DNA of 64,000 bases from assembly GCF_014534655.1 (NCBI RefSeq), contig NZ_JACVVD010000001.1:868001-932000 (forward strand). The letters are read 5' to 3'. The notes beneath the pieces were generated by a model, which did no database searches, was not told where the DNA came from, and was given only the letters and a program-made list of their open reading frames with translations. Each line of letters starts with the position of its first letter. Positions within the stretch are counted from its first letter, which is position 1. The stretch is from Paenibacillus sedimenti (lineage in GTDB: Bacteria; Bacillota; Bacilli; Paenibacillales; NBRC-103111). Made by a program: the position numbers and the translations under genes. Positions 45,477 through 53,991 of the stretch are shown piece after piece.

Positions 45477-46382
45477 ATGCAGCAGTTAATATCCGACTTA
45501 CACGCAGCACATATCGGCGACATCCGAACGAATGAGCGACTGGCTCCTTATACGACTTGGAAAATCGGCGGTCCTGCCGATGTGCTGGTCATTCCGAACA
45601 GCAAAGATCAAGTCGTGGCCGTCATTAAAATGCTTCATGAACGAGGCGTTCCCTGGACGATTATCGGTCGAGGATCGAACCTGCTCGTGAGTGATAAAGG
45701 AATAAGAGGCGTCGTTATAAAGCTTGGTAACGCTCTAGAAACGCTTCGCTTCGATGGCGCTACCGTGTACGCAGGCGGTTCCTATTCGTTCATTAAATTG
45801 TCCGTATTGGCAGCCAAAGAAGGATTAACCGGACTCGAGTTTGCTTCTGGAATTCCCGGTTCTGTGGGGGGCGCCGTCTACATGAATGCAGGGGCTCACG
45901 GGTCCGATGTGTCACGCATACTCAAGCAGGCTGAAGTCATCCTGGACACAGGGGAATTGGTCACTATGCAGGCGGAGGATTTGCAATATGCGTACCGGCA
46001 TTCGATCTTGCATACGCTGCCCGGCATTGTAACGGAAGCTGTCTTTGAATTGCAGGTTGGAGACCGCAAAGAAATCGCCGGAGCCATGGCTGCTTACCGC
46101 GATCGGCGTCTCCGCACACAGCCGCTTCAATTAGCTTGCGCGGGCAGTGTATTTCGCAACCCCGTAGGCGGATTTGCAGCGAAGCTTATCGAAGAAGCCG
46201 GCCTGAAAGGCAAACGTGTCGGTGGAGCGGAAATCTCTCCGCTGCACGCCAATTTCATTGTCAACACCGGGAATGCTACAGCCGTGGACGTTCTCACTCT
46301 AATCCAAGAGGTGCAGCAAATCGTGCTGGATCAGTACGGGGTTGCACTCGTGCCTGAGGTTTTGGTGATGGGTGAGAGGTAA
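45477..46382 (+). CDS. murB: UDP-N-acetylenolpyruvoylglucosamine reductase MurB
   Basis: About 301 residues from the ATG at 45477, with AAGGAGG upstream; the open frame extends to 45408 without a site. FAD-binding reductase: APYTTWKIGGPADVL, TIIGRGSNLLVSD, FASGIPGSVGGAVYMNAGAHG, and the catalytic serine segment AGSVFRNP, typical of the Gram-positive type II enzyme. Makes UDP-MurNAc. Sixteen bases separate it from murA, the enzyme of the preceding step. Confidence 0.95.
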   Translation: MQQLISDLHAAHIGDIRTNERLAPYTTWKIGGPADVLVIPNSKDQVVAVIKMLHERGVPWTIIGRGSNLLVSDKGIRGVVIKLGNALETLRFDGATVYAGGSYSFIKLSVLAAKEGLTGLEFASGIPGSVGGAVYMNAGAHGSDVSRILKQAEVILDTGELVTMQAEDLQYAYRHSILHTLPGIVTEAVFELQVGDRKEIAGAMAAYRDRRLRTQPLQLACAGSVFRNPVGGFAAKLIEEAGLKGKRVGGAEISPLHANFIVNTGNATAVDVLTLIQEVQQIVLDQYGVALVPEVLVMGER

Positions 46383-46397
46383 ATCGGAGGTGGAATT

Positions 46398-47666
46398 TTG
46401 GAGAAGCTCGTTATCGAAGGTGGAAGACCTCTCTCGGGAGCCATCCAGATACACGGCGCGAAAAACGCCGCATTACCAATCTTAGCAGCCTGCATCTTGG
46501 CTAGCGGCACACACACCTTAAACAACGTTCCTAATCTGCTCGATATCGACACAATGCTGCGGATACTTCGCGCACTCGGATGCCGGGCAGAACAGCAAGG
46601 GGACAGTGTATCCGTCATAACATCCACAGCTCATTCCTCTCATATCCCTGAAGAATTGATGGGGCAGATGCGTTCATCCATCTTTCTTATGGGACCGCTA
46701 CTAGCCAGATTCGGCAGTGTGACCGTGTACCAACCGGGCGGCTGCGCCATCGGCGAACGTAAAATCGATCTTCACCTAAAAGGACTACAGGCTCTTGGAG
46801 CCCACATTGAAGAATCCGCCAACAAAATTGTATGCACCGCCGAATCGCTTCAGGGATGCGAGATCGTTCTCGACTTTCCAAGCGTAGGAGCAACGGAAAA
46901 TATTATGATGGCTGCTGTGAAAGCAGAAGGCATTACAACGATTTACAACGCAGCCCGCGAGCCTGAAATCCAGGATCTGCAGCATTTCCTGAATGCGATG
47001 GGCGCCGATATTATCGGGGCAGGCACGGATACGATCACGATTCGTGGAGTCAAAACGCTGTCTCCTTGTACGTATCGCATTATACCGGACCGCATTGTTG
47101 CGGGAACCTTTCTCGTAGCTGCAGCAGCAACAAGAGGAAATGTTACTTTGGAACAGGTGAACCCTGCCCACCTTACCTCAGTGATCCACGTCCTCAAGCG
47201 TGCGGGTGTTCAAATCGCAGCGAGCGGTGATATAATACAGGTGAACAGCCCGACAAGGCCGAAGGCAGTCGAACGCATCATAACCTCGCCGCATCCGGCG
47301 TTTCCCACGGATCTTCAATCACAGGTCATGGTCCTGCTCTCCCTGGCGGATGGGCTTAGTGTGATGAAAGAAACGATATTCGAAGGTAGATTCAAGCACG
47401 TAGATGAACTGTCCCGTATGGGCGCAGACATCCGTGTTGATATGAGTTCAGCCTTTATACGCGGCGTTCCCAGACTATACGGAGCGACCGTAGAGGCGAC
47501 TGATTTACGAGCCGGAGCCGCACTCGTTATCGCCGGTTTGGCTGCGCACGGCACGACGATCGTTGAGCAGATTCATCATATTGATAGAGGCTATGATAGA
47601 ATCGAGCATATGCTTTCAAGATTGGGGGCCTCTGTACATCGCCAATCGCCCGTTCCAAGCGAGTAA
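46398..47666 (+). CDS. murA: UDP-N-acetylglucosamine 1-carboxyvinyltransferase MurA
   Basis: A 422-residue enolpyruvyl transferase starting at TTG behind GGAGGTGG. Begins EKLVIEGGRPLSGAIQIHGAKNAALP. The catalytic cysteine is present in QPGGCAIGERKIDLH near residue 117, so the enzyme should be sensitive to fosfomycin. First committed step of peptidoglycan synthesis. Two-way split of the cluster follows: a hairpin and a 0.5-kb gap. Confidence 0.95.
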   Translation: MEKLVIEGGRPLSGAIQIHGAKNAALPILAACILASGTHTLNNVPNLLDIDTMLRILRALGCRAEQQGDSVSVITSTAHSSHIPEELMGQMRSSIFLMGPLLARFGSVTVYQPGGCAIGERKIDLHLKGLQALGAHIEESANKIVCTAESLQGCEIVLDFPSVGATENIMMAAVKAEGITTIYNAAREPEIQDLQHFLNAMGADIIGAGTDTITIRGVKTLSPCTYRIIPDRIVAGTFLVAAAATRGNVTLEQVNPAHLTSVIHVLKRAGVQIAASGDIIQVNSPTRPKAVERIITSPHPAFPTDLQSQVMVLLSLADGLSVMKETIFEGRFKHVDELSRMGADIRVDMSSAFIRGVPRLYGATVEATDLRAGAALVIAGLAAHGTTIVEQIHHIDRGYDRIEHMLSRLGASVHRQSPVPSE

Positions 47667-47687
47667 ACGTACTTTTGACTTCCGCGG

Positions 47688-47713
47688 ATCCCTTCCTGCT
47701 TACAGGAGGGGAT
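47688..47713 (+). terminator. Terminator-like hairpin after murA
   Basis: ATCCCTTCCTG pairs with CAGGAGGGGAT (11 bp, one wobble, CTTA loop), followed by GCACGGTTTTCG. The T-run is weak and delayed. Confidence 0.55.
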
Positions 47714-47990
47714 GCACGGTTTTCGTTCGTTTATTTAGTGCTTGTAAATAATAGTTCTTTCGATAGATTCAATTGCTGACAACAAACTGTAAAATGTACA
47801 GTTAAATAAGCCAATAATCGAAGTATATCCACAATTGTATGCAAAATGATCAGCTAAATGATGCATTTTAGCCAAATTTAACGTGTATGAGTTAATTTAC
47901 CTGCGTTTTTTGCAGGTAAATGCTACATTGAACTCGAAATATTTAATCTACATGTAGGAAATGCATGTATTCAGCACATGTTATTTTGAT

Positions 47991-48159
47991 CGATGCAAAT
48001 TTATTCATGCAAAGCGCTACCCGCTTTGCAATCATTCACAAACTCAGCTAATGCTTACGAAGTCAATTTTTCTCCCGAAAAATTAGCTTATGCTTACGAA
48101 GCAAGTTTGTTCATTCAAAGCGCTACTCGCTTTGCAATCATTCACAAACTCTTAGGTGG
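47991..48159 (+). repeat. Three tandem hairpin leader units before divIB
   Basis: Unit 1 has TGCAAAGCG-CTACC-CGCTTTGCA (48008-48030). Unit 2 starts TGCTTACGAAG and has AATTTTTC-TCCC-GAAAAATT (48065-48084). Unit 3 starts TGCTTACGAAGCAAG and has a two-step stem: outer AGTTTGT/ACAAACT, inner CAAAGCG/CGCTTTG (48104-48150). CTTAGGTGG, the divIB ribosome site, follows directly. Same design as before sigE, but units 1 and 3 carry a longer hairpin of near-identical sequence. Confidence 0.75.
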
Positions 48160-48167
48160 TGCCCATC

Positions 48168-49073
48168 TTGTCCGAAGACCGCAAAGTACCCGCCCTGCCG
48201 AATCCCAAGCCGCGTGCGCGTACCAATCGGAAGCTGCTAGGTTTTTTATTTGTTTTTTTTATCACGGTGCTGGTCATTCTCTTTTTCCAGTCATCGCTCA
48301 GTCGCATTAGCGCTATCCAAATTGAAGGCAACGAACTGCTCGCTTCAGATGCAATCGGACAAGCTGCACAGATTGTGGCAGGAGATCGTTTTTTTGCGGT
48401 AAGCTCACAAGCAATCGAAAAGCGCGTAGCAACTTTACCGATTGTCAAGTCGGCGAATGTAACGAAGCATTTTCCAGGCATCATTCATATCGCTGTACAA
48501 GAGTATCCTAAAGTCGCCTTTCAGATGGGTGCAGATGGCACGAAAGAGGCTGTATTGTCAGATGGAGCGGTTGTGAAGCTGTCATCAGGGAGTTTCCCGC
48601 TGGATATGCCGATTTTATCCGGCTGGTCCGACAATGATCCTTATAAAGCTGCGTTGTGCAAGGTGTTAGGGGAGATTCCGGCGAGTAGTCTGGCTGACAT
48701 TTCAGAGATTAAACCGGACCCTTCGGATTCCTATCCGGATAAAATCAAACTCTACACAAGGTCACAATTCGAAGTTTATACGACGATTGCCTATTTACCG
48801 GATAAAATTGAAAACTTGCCGGCTTATATAGCAAGCTTGCAAGAAGATCATATTACCAATGGGATCATCAAAATGCTCGAAGTGGACAATCATGCGCCTT
48901 TTGAACCTATCGATGAACATAAGAGCGAAACAAACAGTCTAACCAATCAGAAGTCTTCAAGCAGTCCAAGTCCGTCACCCAGTCCGAATAAGGAAAATGG
49001 TAAGGCGGGTAACAAGCAAACGGCTAAACCAACCCCCAAACCAACGCCTAAGGAAACAGCGCCTCCTTCCTGA
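48168..49073 (+). CDS. divIB: Cell division protein DivIB (FtsQ)
   Basis: About 301 residues from the TTG at 48168, eight bases after AGGTGG; GTG codons at 48156 and 48159 overlap that site. Cytoplasmic Pro/Arg-rich N terminus, one membrane segment (about residues 21-40), a POTRA domain (RISAIQIEGNELLASDAIGQA) and the beta domain, then a disordered tail of Ser-Pro and Lys-Pro repeats (about 255-301). Stabilises FtsL-DivIC and the septal synthase. Confidence 0.9.
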   Translation: MSEDRKVPALPNPKPRARTNRKLLGFLFVFFITVLVILFFQSSLSRISAIQIEGNELLASDAIGQAAQIVAGDRFFAVSSQAIEKRVATLPIVKSANVTKHFPGIIHIAVQEYPKVAFQMGADGTKEAVLSDGAVVKLSSGSFPLDMPILSGWSDNDPYKAALCKVLGEIPASSLADISEIKPDPSDSYPDKIKLYTRSQFEVYTTIAYLPDKIENLPAYIASLQEDHITNGIIKMLEVDNHAPFEPIDEHKSETNSLTNQKSSSSPSPSPSPNKENGKAGNKQTAKPTPKPTPKETAPPS

Positions 49074-49261
49074 TAAAAAAACGTTTGATGGGCTACTCAA
49101 TCGCTTGAAATAATGTTAAAATTAGTTTTATGGTTAAATATGAGTCTACTAAAAATGGTTGCTCTATTGGAATTTATTGCTAGAATAGGAATGCGGTTTT
49201 TATCGCGGTAACGAGCTTCTCAACATGAACTTTACAAGGTTGCAAAAAAAATGTAGAAAAA

Positions 49262-49290
49262 AGAGGGAATATGGCAGTTGTGTTGAATAA
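49262..49290 (+). promoter_or_regulatory. Sigma-H promoter of ftsAZ
   Basis: AGAGGGAAT (49262-49270; eight of nine to RNAGGAWWW), 11-bp spacer, GTTGAATAA (49282-49290; nine of nine to RNNGAATWW). Start of transcription near 49298. B. subtilis ftsAZ also has a sigma-H promoter, used to raise FtsZ for the polar septum. A weaker sigma-A-like pair (TTGCTC, 16 bp, TAGAAT) lies at 49159-49186. Confidence 0.75.
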
Positions 49291-49349
49291 GTACAGAAGA
49301 ATCTGTGATCAACTCACTTTTTTACCAAGTTACAGGAGGTGCCAGGGGC

Positions 49350-50597
49350 TTGAGCAACAATGACATCATTGTTAGTTTGGACATCGGTACATCCAAGGTT
49401 CGTGCTATTATTGGGGAAGTCGTTAACGGAACCATTAATATAATAGGTGTAGGATCTGCCGAGTCAGAGGGTATTCGCAAAGGCGCCATTGTCGACATTG
49501 ATCAAACTGTGAATTCCATTCGCAGTGCTGTGGATCATGCCGAACGTATGGTTGGCGTACAAATTTCCGAGGTTTATGTTGGGATTACCGGCAATCATAT
49601 CGCGCTTCAATCCAGTCACGGTGTCGTTGCGGTTTCCAATGAGGATCGAGAAATCGGAGAAGAGGATATTGATCGGGTCATTCAGGCAGCTAGAGTTATC
49701 GCACTACCTCCCGAGCGTGAAATCATTGGAGTTGTACCCAAGCAATATTTAGTTGATGGACAAGAAGGCATTAACGACCCTCGGGGGATGATCGGAGTTC
49801 GCTTGGAAGTGGAAGCGACCATCATTACCGGGGCCAAGACAGCGATACATAATTTAATCCGGGTTGTGGAAAAATCCGAACTGAAGGTTGCAGGACTTAT
49901 TCTAATGTCTTTAGCATCCGGACAACTGGCTTTATCCAAGGATGAGAAGTATATCGGCACGGTACTGGTAGATGTCGGAGCCGGTGCCACGACCATTGCT
50001 GTATTCGAGCAAGGCAACCTGGTGGCAACCTCTACAATTCCAATCGGCGGCGAATATATCAGTAATGATATCGCGATTGGTTTACGGACACAGCTCGAGA
50101 TTGCGGAAAAAATCAAGTTGAAATACGGGTGTGCTTCGATTGATGATTCGGCACCGGATCAAGTGTTCAAAGTAACAAGAATCGGCAGCAACGTTGAAAA
50201 AGAATTCTCTCAGGTTGACCTCGCGAATATCATCGAACCTCGCGTTCAAGAAATCTTCCAGTTGATTCGTGCGGAAGTGCATCGTCTTGGCTATGGCGAT
50301 TTGACCGGTGGTTATGTACTTACCGGCGGAACCGTATGTATGCCGGGTATGCTTCCTGTTGCACAAGCTGAACTCGCAACGTCTGTTCGCATTGCCGTTC
50401 CTGATTTTATCGGCGTGCGGGACCCTTCCTACACTAGCGGTGTTGGCATTATTCAATTCGTATCCAAATACATGAAAAATCGCAACTCCGGCTTCACGAA
50501 GAAAAACGTAGTCAAGACGACAAGTAAGAAATCCTCCGACAGCAGTAAGCCCGGCTTTATGGAACGGGTGAAAAACTTCTTTAGTGAATTCATATAA
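49350..50597 (+). CDS. ftsA: Cell division protein FtsA
   Basis: About 415 residues from the TTG at 49350, nine bases after AGGAGG; the frame extends upstream into the promoter. Actin-like ATPase with phosphate-1 segment VSLDIGTSKVRAIIGEV, the 1C domain (YVGITGNHI), VDVGAGATTIAVF and adenosine motif GGYVLTGGTVCMPG. The C-terminal amphipathic helix (FMERVKNFFSEFI) tethers FtsZ to the membrane. Followed by ftsZ. Confidence 0.95.
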   Translation: MSNNDIIVSLDIGTSKVRAIIGEVVNGTINIIGVGSAESEGIRKGAIVDIDQTVNSIRSAVDHAERMVGVQISEVYVGITGNHIALQSSHGVVAVSNEDREIGEEDIDRVIQAARVIALPPEREIIGVVPKQYLVDGQEGINDPRGMIGVRLEVEATIITGAKTAIHNLIRVVEKSELKVAGLILMSLASGQLALSKDEKYIGTVLVDVGAGATTIAVFEQGNLVATSTIPIGGEYISNDIAIGLRTQLEIAEKIKLKYGCASIDDSAPDQVFKVTRIGSNVEKEFSQVDLANIIEPRVQEIFQLIRAEVHRLGYGDLTGGYVLTGGTVCMPGMLPVAQAELATSVRIAVPDFIGVRDPSYTSGVGIIQFVSKYMKNRNSGFTKKNVVKTTSKKSSDSSKPGFMERVKNFFSEFI

Positions 50598-50623
50598 ACC
50601 GATTTCATCCGATCCGGTTTATA
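50593..50623 (+). other. Hairpin over ftsA stop codon
   Basis: TATAAACCG pairs with CGGTTTATA (9 bp, 13-nt loop); the ftsA TAA lies in the left arm. No T-run. May act in mRNA processing or stability between ftsA and ftsZ. Confidence 0.45.
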
Positions 50624-50679
50624 ACGTAATGATGTAAAAATAGTGGCAAGTGAATTACAGTTAGGGGGATATGGCTCGC

Positions 50680-51798
50680 ATGTTTGAATTTGATCTGGAT
50701 ATGGACCAATTGGCTCAAATAAAAGTCATCGGTGTAGGCGGCGGCGGCAGTAACGCGGTGAACCGTATGATCGAGAACGGTGTAAAAGGCGTTGAGTTTA
50801 TTACGGTAAATACGGATGCACAAGCTTTACACCTTGCAAAATCGGAGCACAAGCTGCAAATTGGGGACAAGCTGACACGCGGTCTGGGTGCCGGGGCGAA
50901 TCCTGATGTAGGAAAGAAAGCTGCAGAAGAGTCGAGAGAGCTTATTCTCAACACGCTTCGCGGCGCTGACATGGTTTTTGTTACTGCAGGTATGGGAGGC
51001 GGCACAGGTACTGGTGCTGCTCCGGTTATTGCAGAGATCGCCAAAGAAGTCGGGGCGCTGACGGTTGGCGTCGTTACCCGTCCATTCACGTTTGAAGGAC
51101 GTAAGCGTTCATTGCAAGCAGAGCAAGGTATCGCGGCTTTGAAAGAAAAAGTCGACACATTGATCATTATTCCGAATGATCGTCTCTTAGAAATCGTCGA
51201 TAAGAAAACGCCGATGCTGGAAGCGTTCCGTGAAGCGGATAACGTCCTCCGTCAAGGCGTTCAAGGGATTTCCGACTTGATTGCGGTTCCAGGCTTGATT
51301 AACTTGGACTTTGCAGACGTTAAGACGATCATGACTGAACGCGGTTCGGCCCTCATGGGAATCGGTGTTGCTACAGGAGAGAATCGCGCTGCGGAAGCGG
51401 CTAAGAAGGCGATCTCGAGCCCGCTCCTTGAGACATCGATTGAAGGAGCTCGTGGTGTACTGATGAACATCACAGGCGGTATGAATTTGAGCTTGTACGA
51501 AGTCAATGAAGCGGCAGACATTGTTGCTTCTGCATCTGATATTGAGGTTAATATGATTTTCGGTGCGGTTATTGATGATAGACTGAAAGATGAGATTCTT
51601 GTTACTGTCATTGCAACCGGCTTCGAACATAAGGCGGCACCAACGCAGCAACAGGTGAAACGTCCCGTATCGAGTCAGCAAGAAACAGGTTCTGACAATC
51701 GTTTGAACAACTTACGACCTTTCGGCAGCCAACCTTCGAATGACCAACTAGACATTCCGACGTTCCTGCGCAACCGTGGTCGGAATAACGACAAATAA
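50680..51798 (+). CDS. ftsZ: Cell division protein FtsZ
   Basis: About 372 residues from the ATG at 50680; an ATG at 50671 is only two bases behind AGGGGG and less likely. Tubulin-like GTPase: [17 protein letters not shown], the signature [11 protein letters not shown] and T7 loop [10 protein letters not shown]. The C-terminal peptide [12 protein letters not shown] binds FtsA and SepF. Forms the cytokinetic ring. A strong terminator ends the ftsAZ unit. Confidence 0.97.
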   Translation: MFEFDLDMDQLAQIKVIGVGGGGSNAVNRMIENGVKGVEFITVNTDAQALHLAKSEHKLQIGDKLTRGLGAGANPDVGKKAAEESRELILNTLRGADMVFVTAGMGGGTGTGAAPVIAEIAKEVGALTVGVVTRPFTFEGRKRSLQAEQGIAALKEKVDTLIIIPNDRLLEIVDKKTPMLEAFREADNVLRQGVQGISDLIAVPGLINLDFADVKTIMTERGSALMGIGVATGENRAAEAAKKAISSPLLETSIEGARGVLMNITGGMNLSLYEVNEAADIVASASDIEVNMIFGAVIDDRLKDEILVTVIATGFEHKAAPTQQQVKRPVSSQQETGSDNRLNNLRPFGSQPSNDQLDIPTFLRNRGRNNDK

Positions 51799-51819
51799 AT
51801 ACACTTTGTTTATGAAGAG

Positions 51820-51856
51820 ACCGAAGCCCTACACACGTAGAGGCTTCGGTTTTTTG
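51820..51856 (+). terminator. ftsZ terminator
   Basis: ACCGAAGCC pairs with GGCTTCGGT; the loop itself pairs (CTAC/GTAG). Six T follow. Confidence 0.92.
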
Positions 51857-51929
51857 CTTCTCACCAGGCTTCACATATTTTTCAAGTGCCGCGTCAACTG
51901 ACAAAAAAAGTTGCAAATAACTAGCAAGT

Positions 51930-51963
51930 TTAGACAGACTTTGAAATATGATTATTTTATACT
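51930..51963 (+). promoter_or_regulatory. Spo0A-type long-spacer promoter of spoIIGA
   Basis: TAGACA (51931-51936), 21-bp spacer, TATACT (51958-51963). The B. subtilis spoIIG promoter is a sigma-A promoter with a 22-bp spacer that needs Spo0A bound at its -35 side. TTAGACA (51930-51936) matches the reverse 0A box TTCGACA at six of seven positions and overlaps the -35 in the same way. Confidence 0.6.
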
Positions 51964-51978
51964 GGTCTAGAACCTTAG

Positions 51979-51996
51979 AGTTTTCGCCAGAAAACT
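51979..51996 (+). promoter_or_regulatory. Hairpin at 5' end of spoIIGA leader
   Basis: AGTTTTC pairs with GAAAACT (GCCA loop), followed by AGCTTTAT. Stem sequence equals that of the divIVA leader unit, but it lies about 45 bases before the ribosome site, near the predicted transcript start. Confidence 0.5.
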
Positions 51997-52053
51997 AGCT
52001 TTATTCCGCTCTGGTATTTTTATTGGCATCGGTTTTTGGGAGGTGAGGAATTT

Positions 52054-52974
52054 GTGGTTGTTTATGCAGATCTCATTTTCCTGTTGAACTTCCTGATGGA
52101 TGCAGTCATGCTGATCGTGACGGCAAAAACGCGGAAACTATCGTTCAAATGGTGGAGAATTGCCGGTTCGGCTTTTTTAGGCGCAACTTATGTGGTCATG
52201 ATGTTTTTACCCGTTCCTTCTTTTTTATTTACATTTTCTGTGAAATGTATATTTTGTATTGGGATGATTATGACAGCTTTTCGTTTCGGCAGCCTACAAA
52301 ATTTTTTGCGAAACCTGGGTGCGTTTCTTCTCGTTAACTTTGCTGTTGCCGGAGGTATGTTCGGCATTCATTATGTTTGGTCGTCGTCATCGGAGGTTAT
52401 GAAGGGCATCGTCTTCACGCAATCAGGAGCACCTGTGTTCCAATTGCAGGTTGGACTTATTTTTGTACTTGTTCTGCTTTTTCCGCTTATTTGGTGGTTT
52501 CGAACGGTATTCTTGAGCACTAAACAGCGAGAAGAGCTAACGACCTTTTTGGCAGAAGTGACGATTCACGTGGAAGAATTCAAGGCTACTTGTAAAGGGC
52601 TTATCGATACTGGTAACCAACTCTATGATCCTCTCACGAGAACACCTGTCATGGTCATGGAAGTGTCGGAATGGGGTGACGTACTACCCGGGGAATGGTT
52701 GCAAAGAATTCGTTCTGCGGATGTGGACCAGATTATTAGCGGGTTAGGTACAGAAGAGTTTGTTTGGCAGGATCGCTTGCGTCTCGTGCCTTACCGGGGT
52801 GTAAATCGAAATACGCAGTTCATGCTCGCGATCAAACCGGATAAGGTGGTGATAACCCATAACAACAAGCAAATCGAAATATCTAAAGTACTTGTCGGAC
52901 TCGATGGCGGGAAGCTTTGCAGCGACGGCACTTATCAAGCGATCATCCATCCCGCACTCGTTGCAGCCGGATAA
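52054..52974 (+). CDS. spoIIGA: Sporulation sigma-E processing peptidase SpoIIGA
   Basis: About 306 residues from the GTG at 52054, seven bases after GGAGGTGAGG; an in-frame TTG at 52036 is ahead of that site. Five N-terminal membrane segments (about 1-160) and a C-terminal aspartic protease domain with the catalytic motif GLIDTGNQLYDPL. It cleaves the pro-sequence from pro-sigma-E after receiving the SpoIIR signal from the forespore. Followed by sigE after a 163-bp gap, longer than in B. subtilis. Confidence 0.93.
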   Translation: MVVYADLIFLLNFLMDAVMLIVTAKTRKLSFKWWRIAGSAFLGATYVVMMFLPVPSFLFTFSVKCIFCIGMIMTAFRFGSLQNFLRNLGAFLLVNFAVAGGMFGIHYVWSSSSEVMKGIVFTQSGAPVFQLQVGLIFVLVLLFPLIWWFRTVFLSTKQREELTTFLAEVTIHVEEFKATCKGLIDTGNQLYDPLTRTPVMVMEVSEWGDVLPGEWLQRIRSADVDQIISGLGTEEFVWQDRLRLVPYRGVNRNTQFMLAIKPDKVVITHNNKQIEISKVLVGLDGGKLCSDGTYQAIIHPALVAAG

Positions 52975-53009
52975 TGCTTGTATGACAGATCCTCATGGTT
53001 TACAGACAA

Positions 53010-53129
53010 TGCTAACGATGCAAGCTTTTCTAACGAAAAGCTCAGCTTATGCTTACGACGCAAGCTTTCCAACGGAAAGCTCGGCGAATGCTTACGATGC
53101 AAGTTTTCCTACGGAAAACTCTTAGGAGG
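53010..53129 (+). repeat. Three tandem hairpin leader units before sigE
   Basis: Units of 39-40 bp start at 53010, 53050 and 53089 with TGCTWACGAYGCAAG. Hairpins: AGCTTTTC-TAAC-GAAAAGCT (53023-53042), AGCTTTCC-AAC-GGAAAGCT (53063-53081), AGTTTTCC-TAC-GGAAAACT (53102-53120). Stem bases differ between units but change in pairs. The last unit runs into CTTAGGAGG, the sigE ribosome site. Confidence 0.8.
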
Positions 53130-53137
53130 AAACTAAC

Positions 53138-53860
53138 ATGCTCTTGAAGTGGAAACTGCTGTTGCAACTTACTTATTATCGCATATTAATGTTCTTAGGG
53201 CTCAAAGGCGAAGAAATCTATTACATAGGTGGCAGTGAGGCGCTTCCGCCGCCATTAACAAGGGAAGAAGAAGAATATTTATTGGAAAAATTACCGTCCG
53301 GTGATGCGGCGATTCGCGCAATGCTGATCGAACGCAACCTGCGATTGGTTGTGTATATAGCCAGAAAATTTGAGAATACCGGCATCAATATCGAGGATTT
53401 GGTTTCCATAGGTGCGATTGGATTAATAAAAGCAGTGAATACATTTGATCCTGAAAAGAAAATCAAGCTCGCAACCTACGCTTCGCGTTGTATTGAAAAT
53501 GAAATACTCATGTATTTGCGCCGTAACAGCAAGATTCGCACCGAGGTCTCCTTCGATGAGCCGCTCAATATTGATTGGGATGGCAACGAACTCCTTCTGT
53601 CAGACGTTCTCGGGACGGAAAATGACACAATCTACCGCAACATCGAGGAGCAGGTAGATCGGAAGCTGCTGCATAAAGCGCTCGACAAGTTGACTGAGCG
53701 TGAACGCATTATTATGGAACTGCGCTTCGGATTGCAGGATGGCGAAGAGAAGACACAAAAGGATGTAGCGGATTTGCTCGGTATTTCTCAGTCGTACATA
53801 TCCAGATTAGAAAAGCGCATTATCAAAAGGCTCCGTAAGGAGTTTAATAAAATGGTGTGA
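53138..53860 (+). CDS. sigE: RNA polymerase sigma-E precursor
   Basis: A 240-residue sigma-70 factor for the mother cell. The first roughly 28 residues form the hydrophobic/amphipathic pro-sequence ([20 protein letters not shown]) removed by SpoIIGA near the YYIGGSE segment. Region 2 ([35 protein letters not shown] [19 protein letters not shown]) and region 4 ([21 protein letters not shown]) are complete. ATG behind TTAGGAGGA. Forms an operon with spoIIGA. Confidence 0.96.
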   Translation: MLLKWKLLLQLTYYRILMFLGLKGEEIYYIGGSEALPPPLTREEEEYLLEKLPSGDAAIRAMLIERNLRLVVYIARKFENTGINIEDLVSIGAIGLIKAVNTFDPEKKIKLATYASRCIENEILMYLRRNSKIRTEVSFDEPLNIDWDGNELLLSDVLGTENDTIYRNIEEQVDRKLLHKALDKLTERERIIMELRFGLQDGEEKTQKDVADLLGISQSYISRLEKRIIKRLRKEFNKMV

Positions 53861-53862
53861 GA

Positions 53863-53884
53863 AGAGAGGGAGACCTCTCTTTTT
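53863..53884 (+). terminator. sigE terminator
   Basis: AGAGAGG pairs with CCTCTCT (GAGA loop), then four more T. Starts 3 bp after the sigE stop and separates it from sigG. Confidence 0.8.
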
Positions 53885-53991
53885 CGATGCAAAAAATTTT
53901 TTTCCGGTGCCAATGACGAAATTGTTCAGCAGTCACGGGAGGGAGCAGGTCAGCCCCTTTTTGTCAAGTAGGGACAGACCGGTTATGGCAC

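Larger units (their letters stand above)
47667..48167. other. 501-bp non-coding gap between murA and divIB
   Basis: Holds the murA hairpin, then about 270 bp of AT-rich DNA with three inverted repeats: AACTGTA/TACAGTT (47785-47803), GCTAAA/TTTAGC (47853-47872) and a perfect 10-bp hairpin ATTTACCTGC/GCAGGTAAAT (47895-47921). The last 170 bp are the tandem leader units of divIB. No convincing promoter or ORF was found. Confidence 0.6.

Noticed and set aside
53010..53129. The tandem units before sigE as a CRISPR array
   Set aside because: Units are contiguous without unique spacers, their stems vary, the last one contains a ribosome site, and no cas genes are near.
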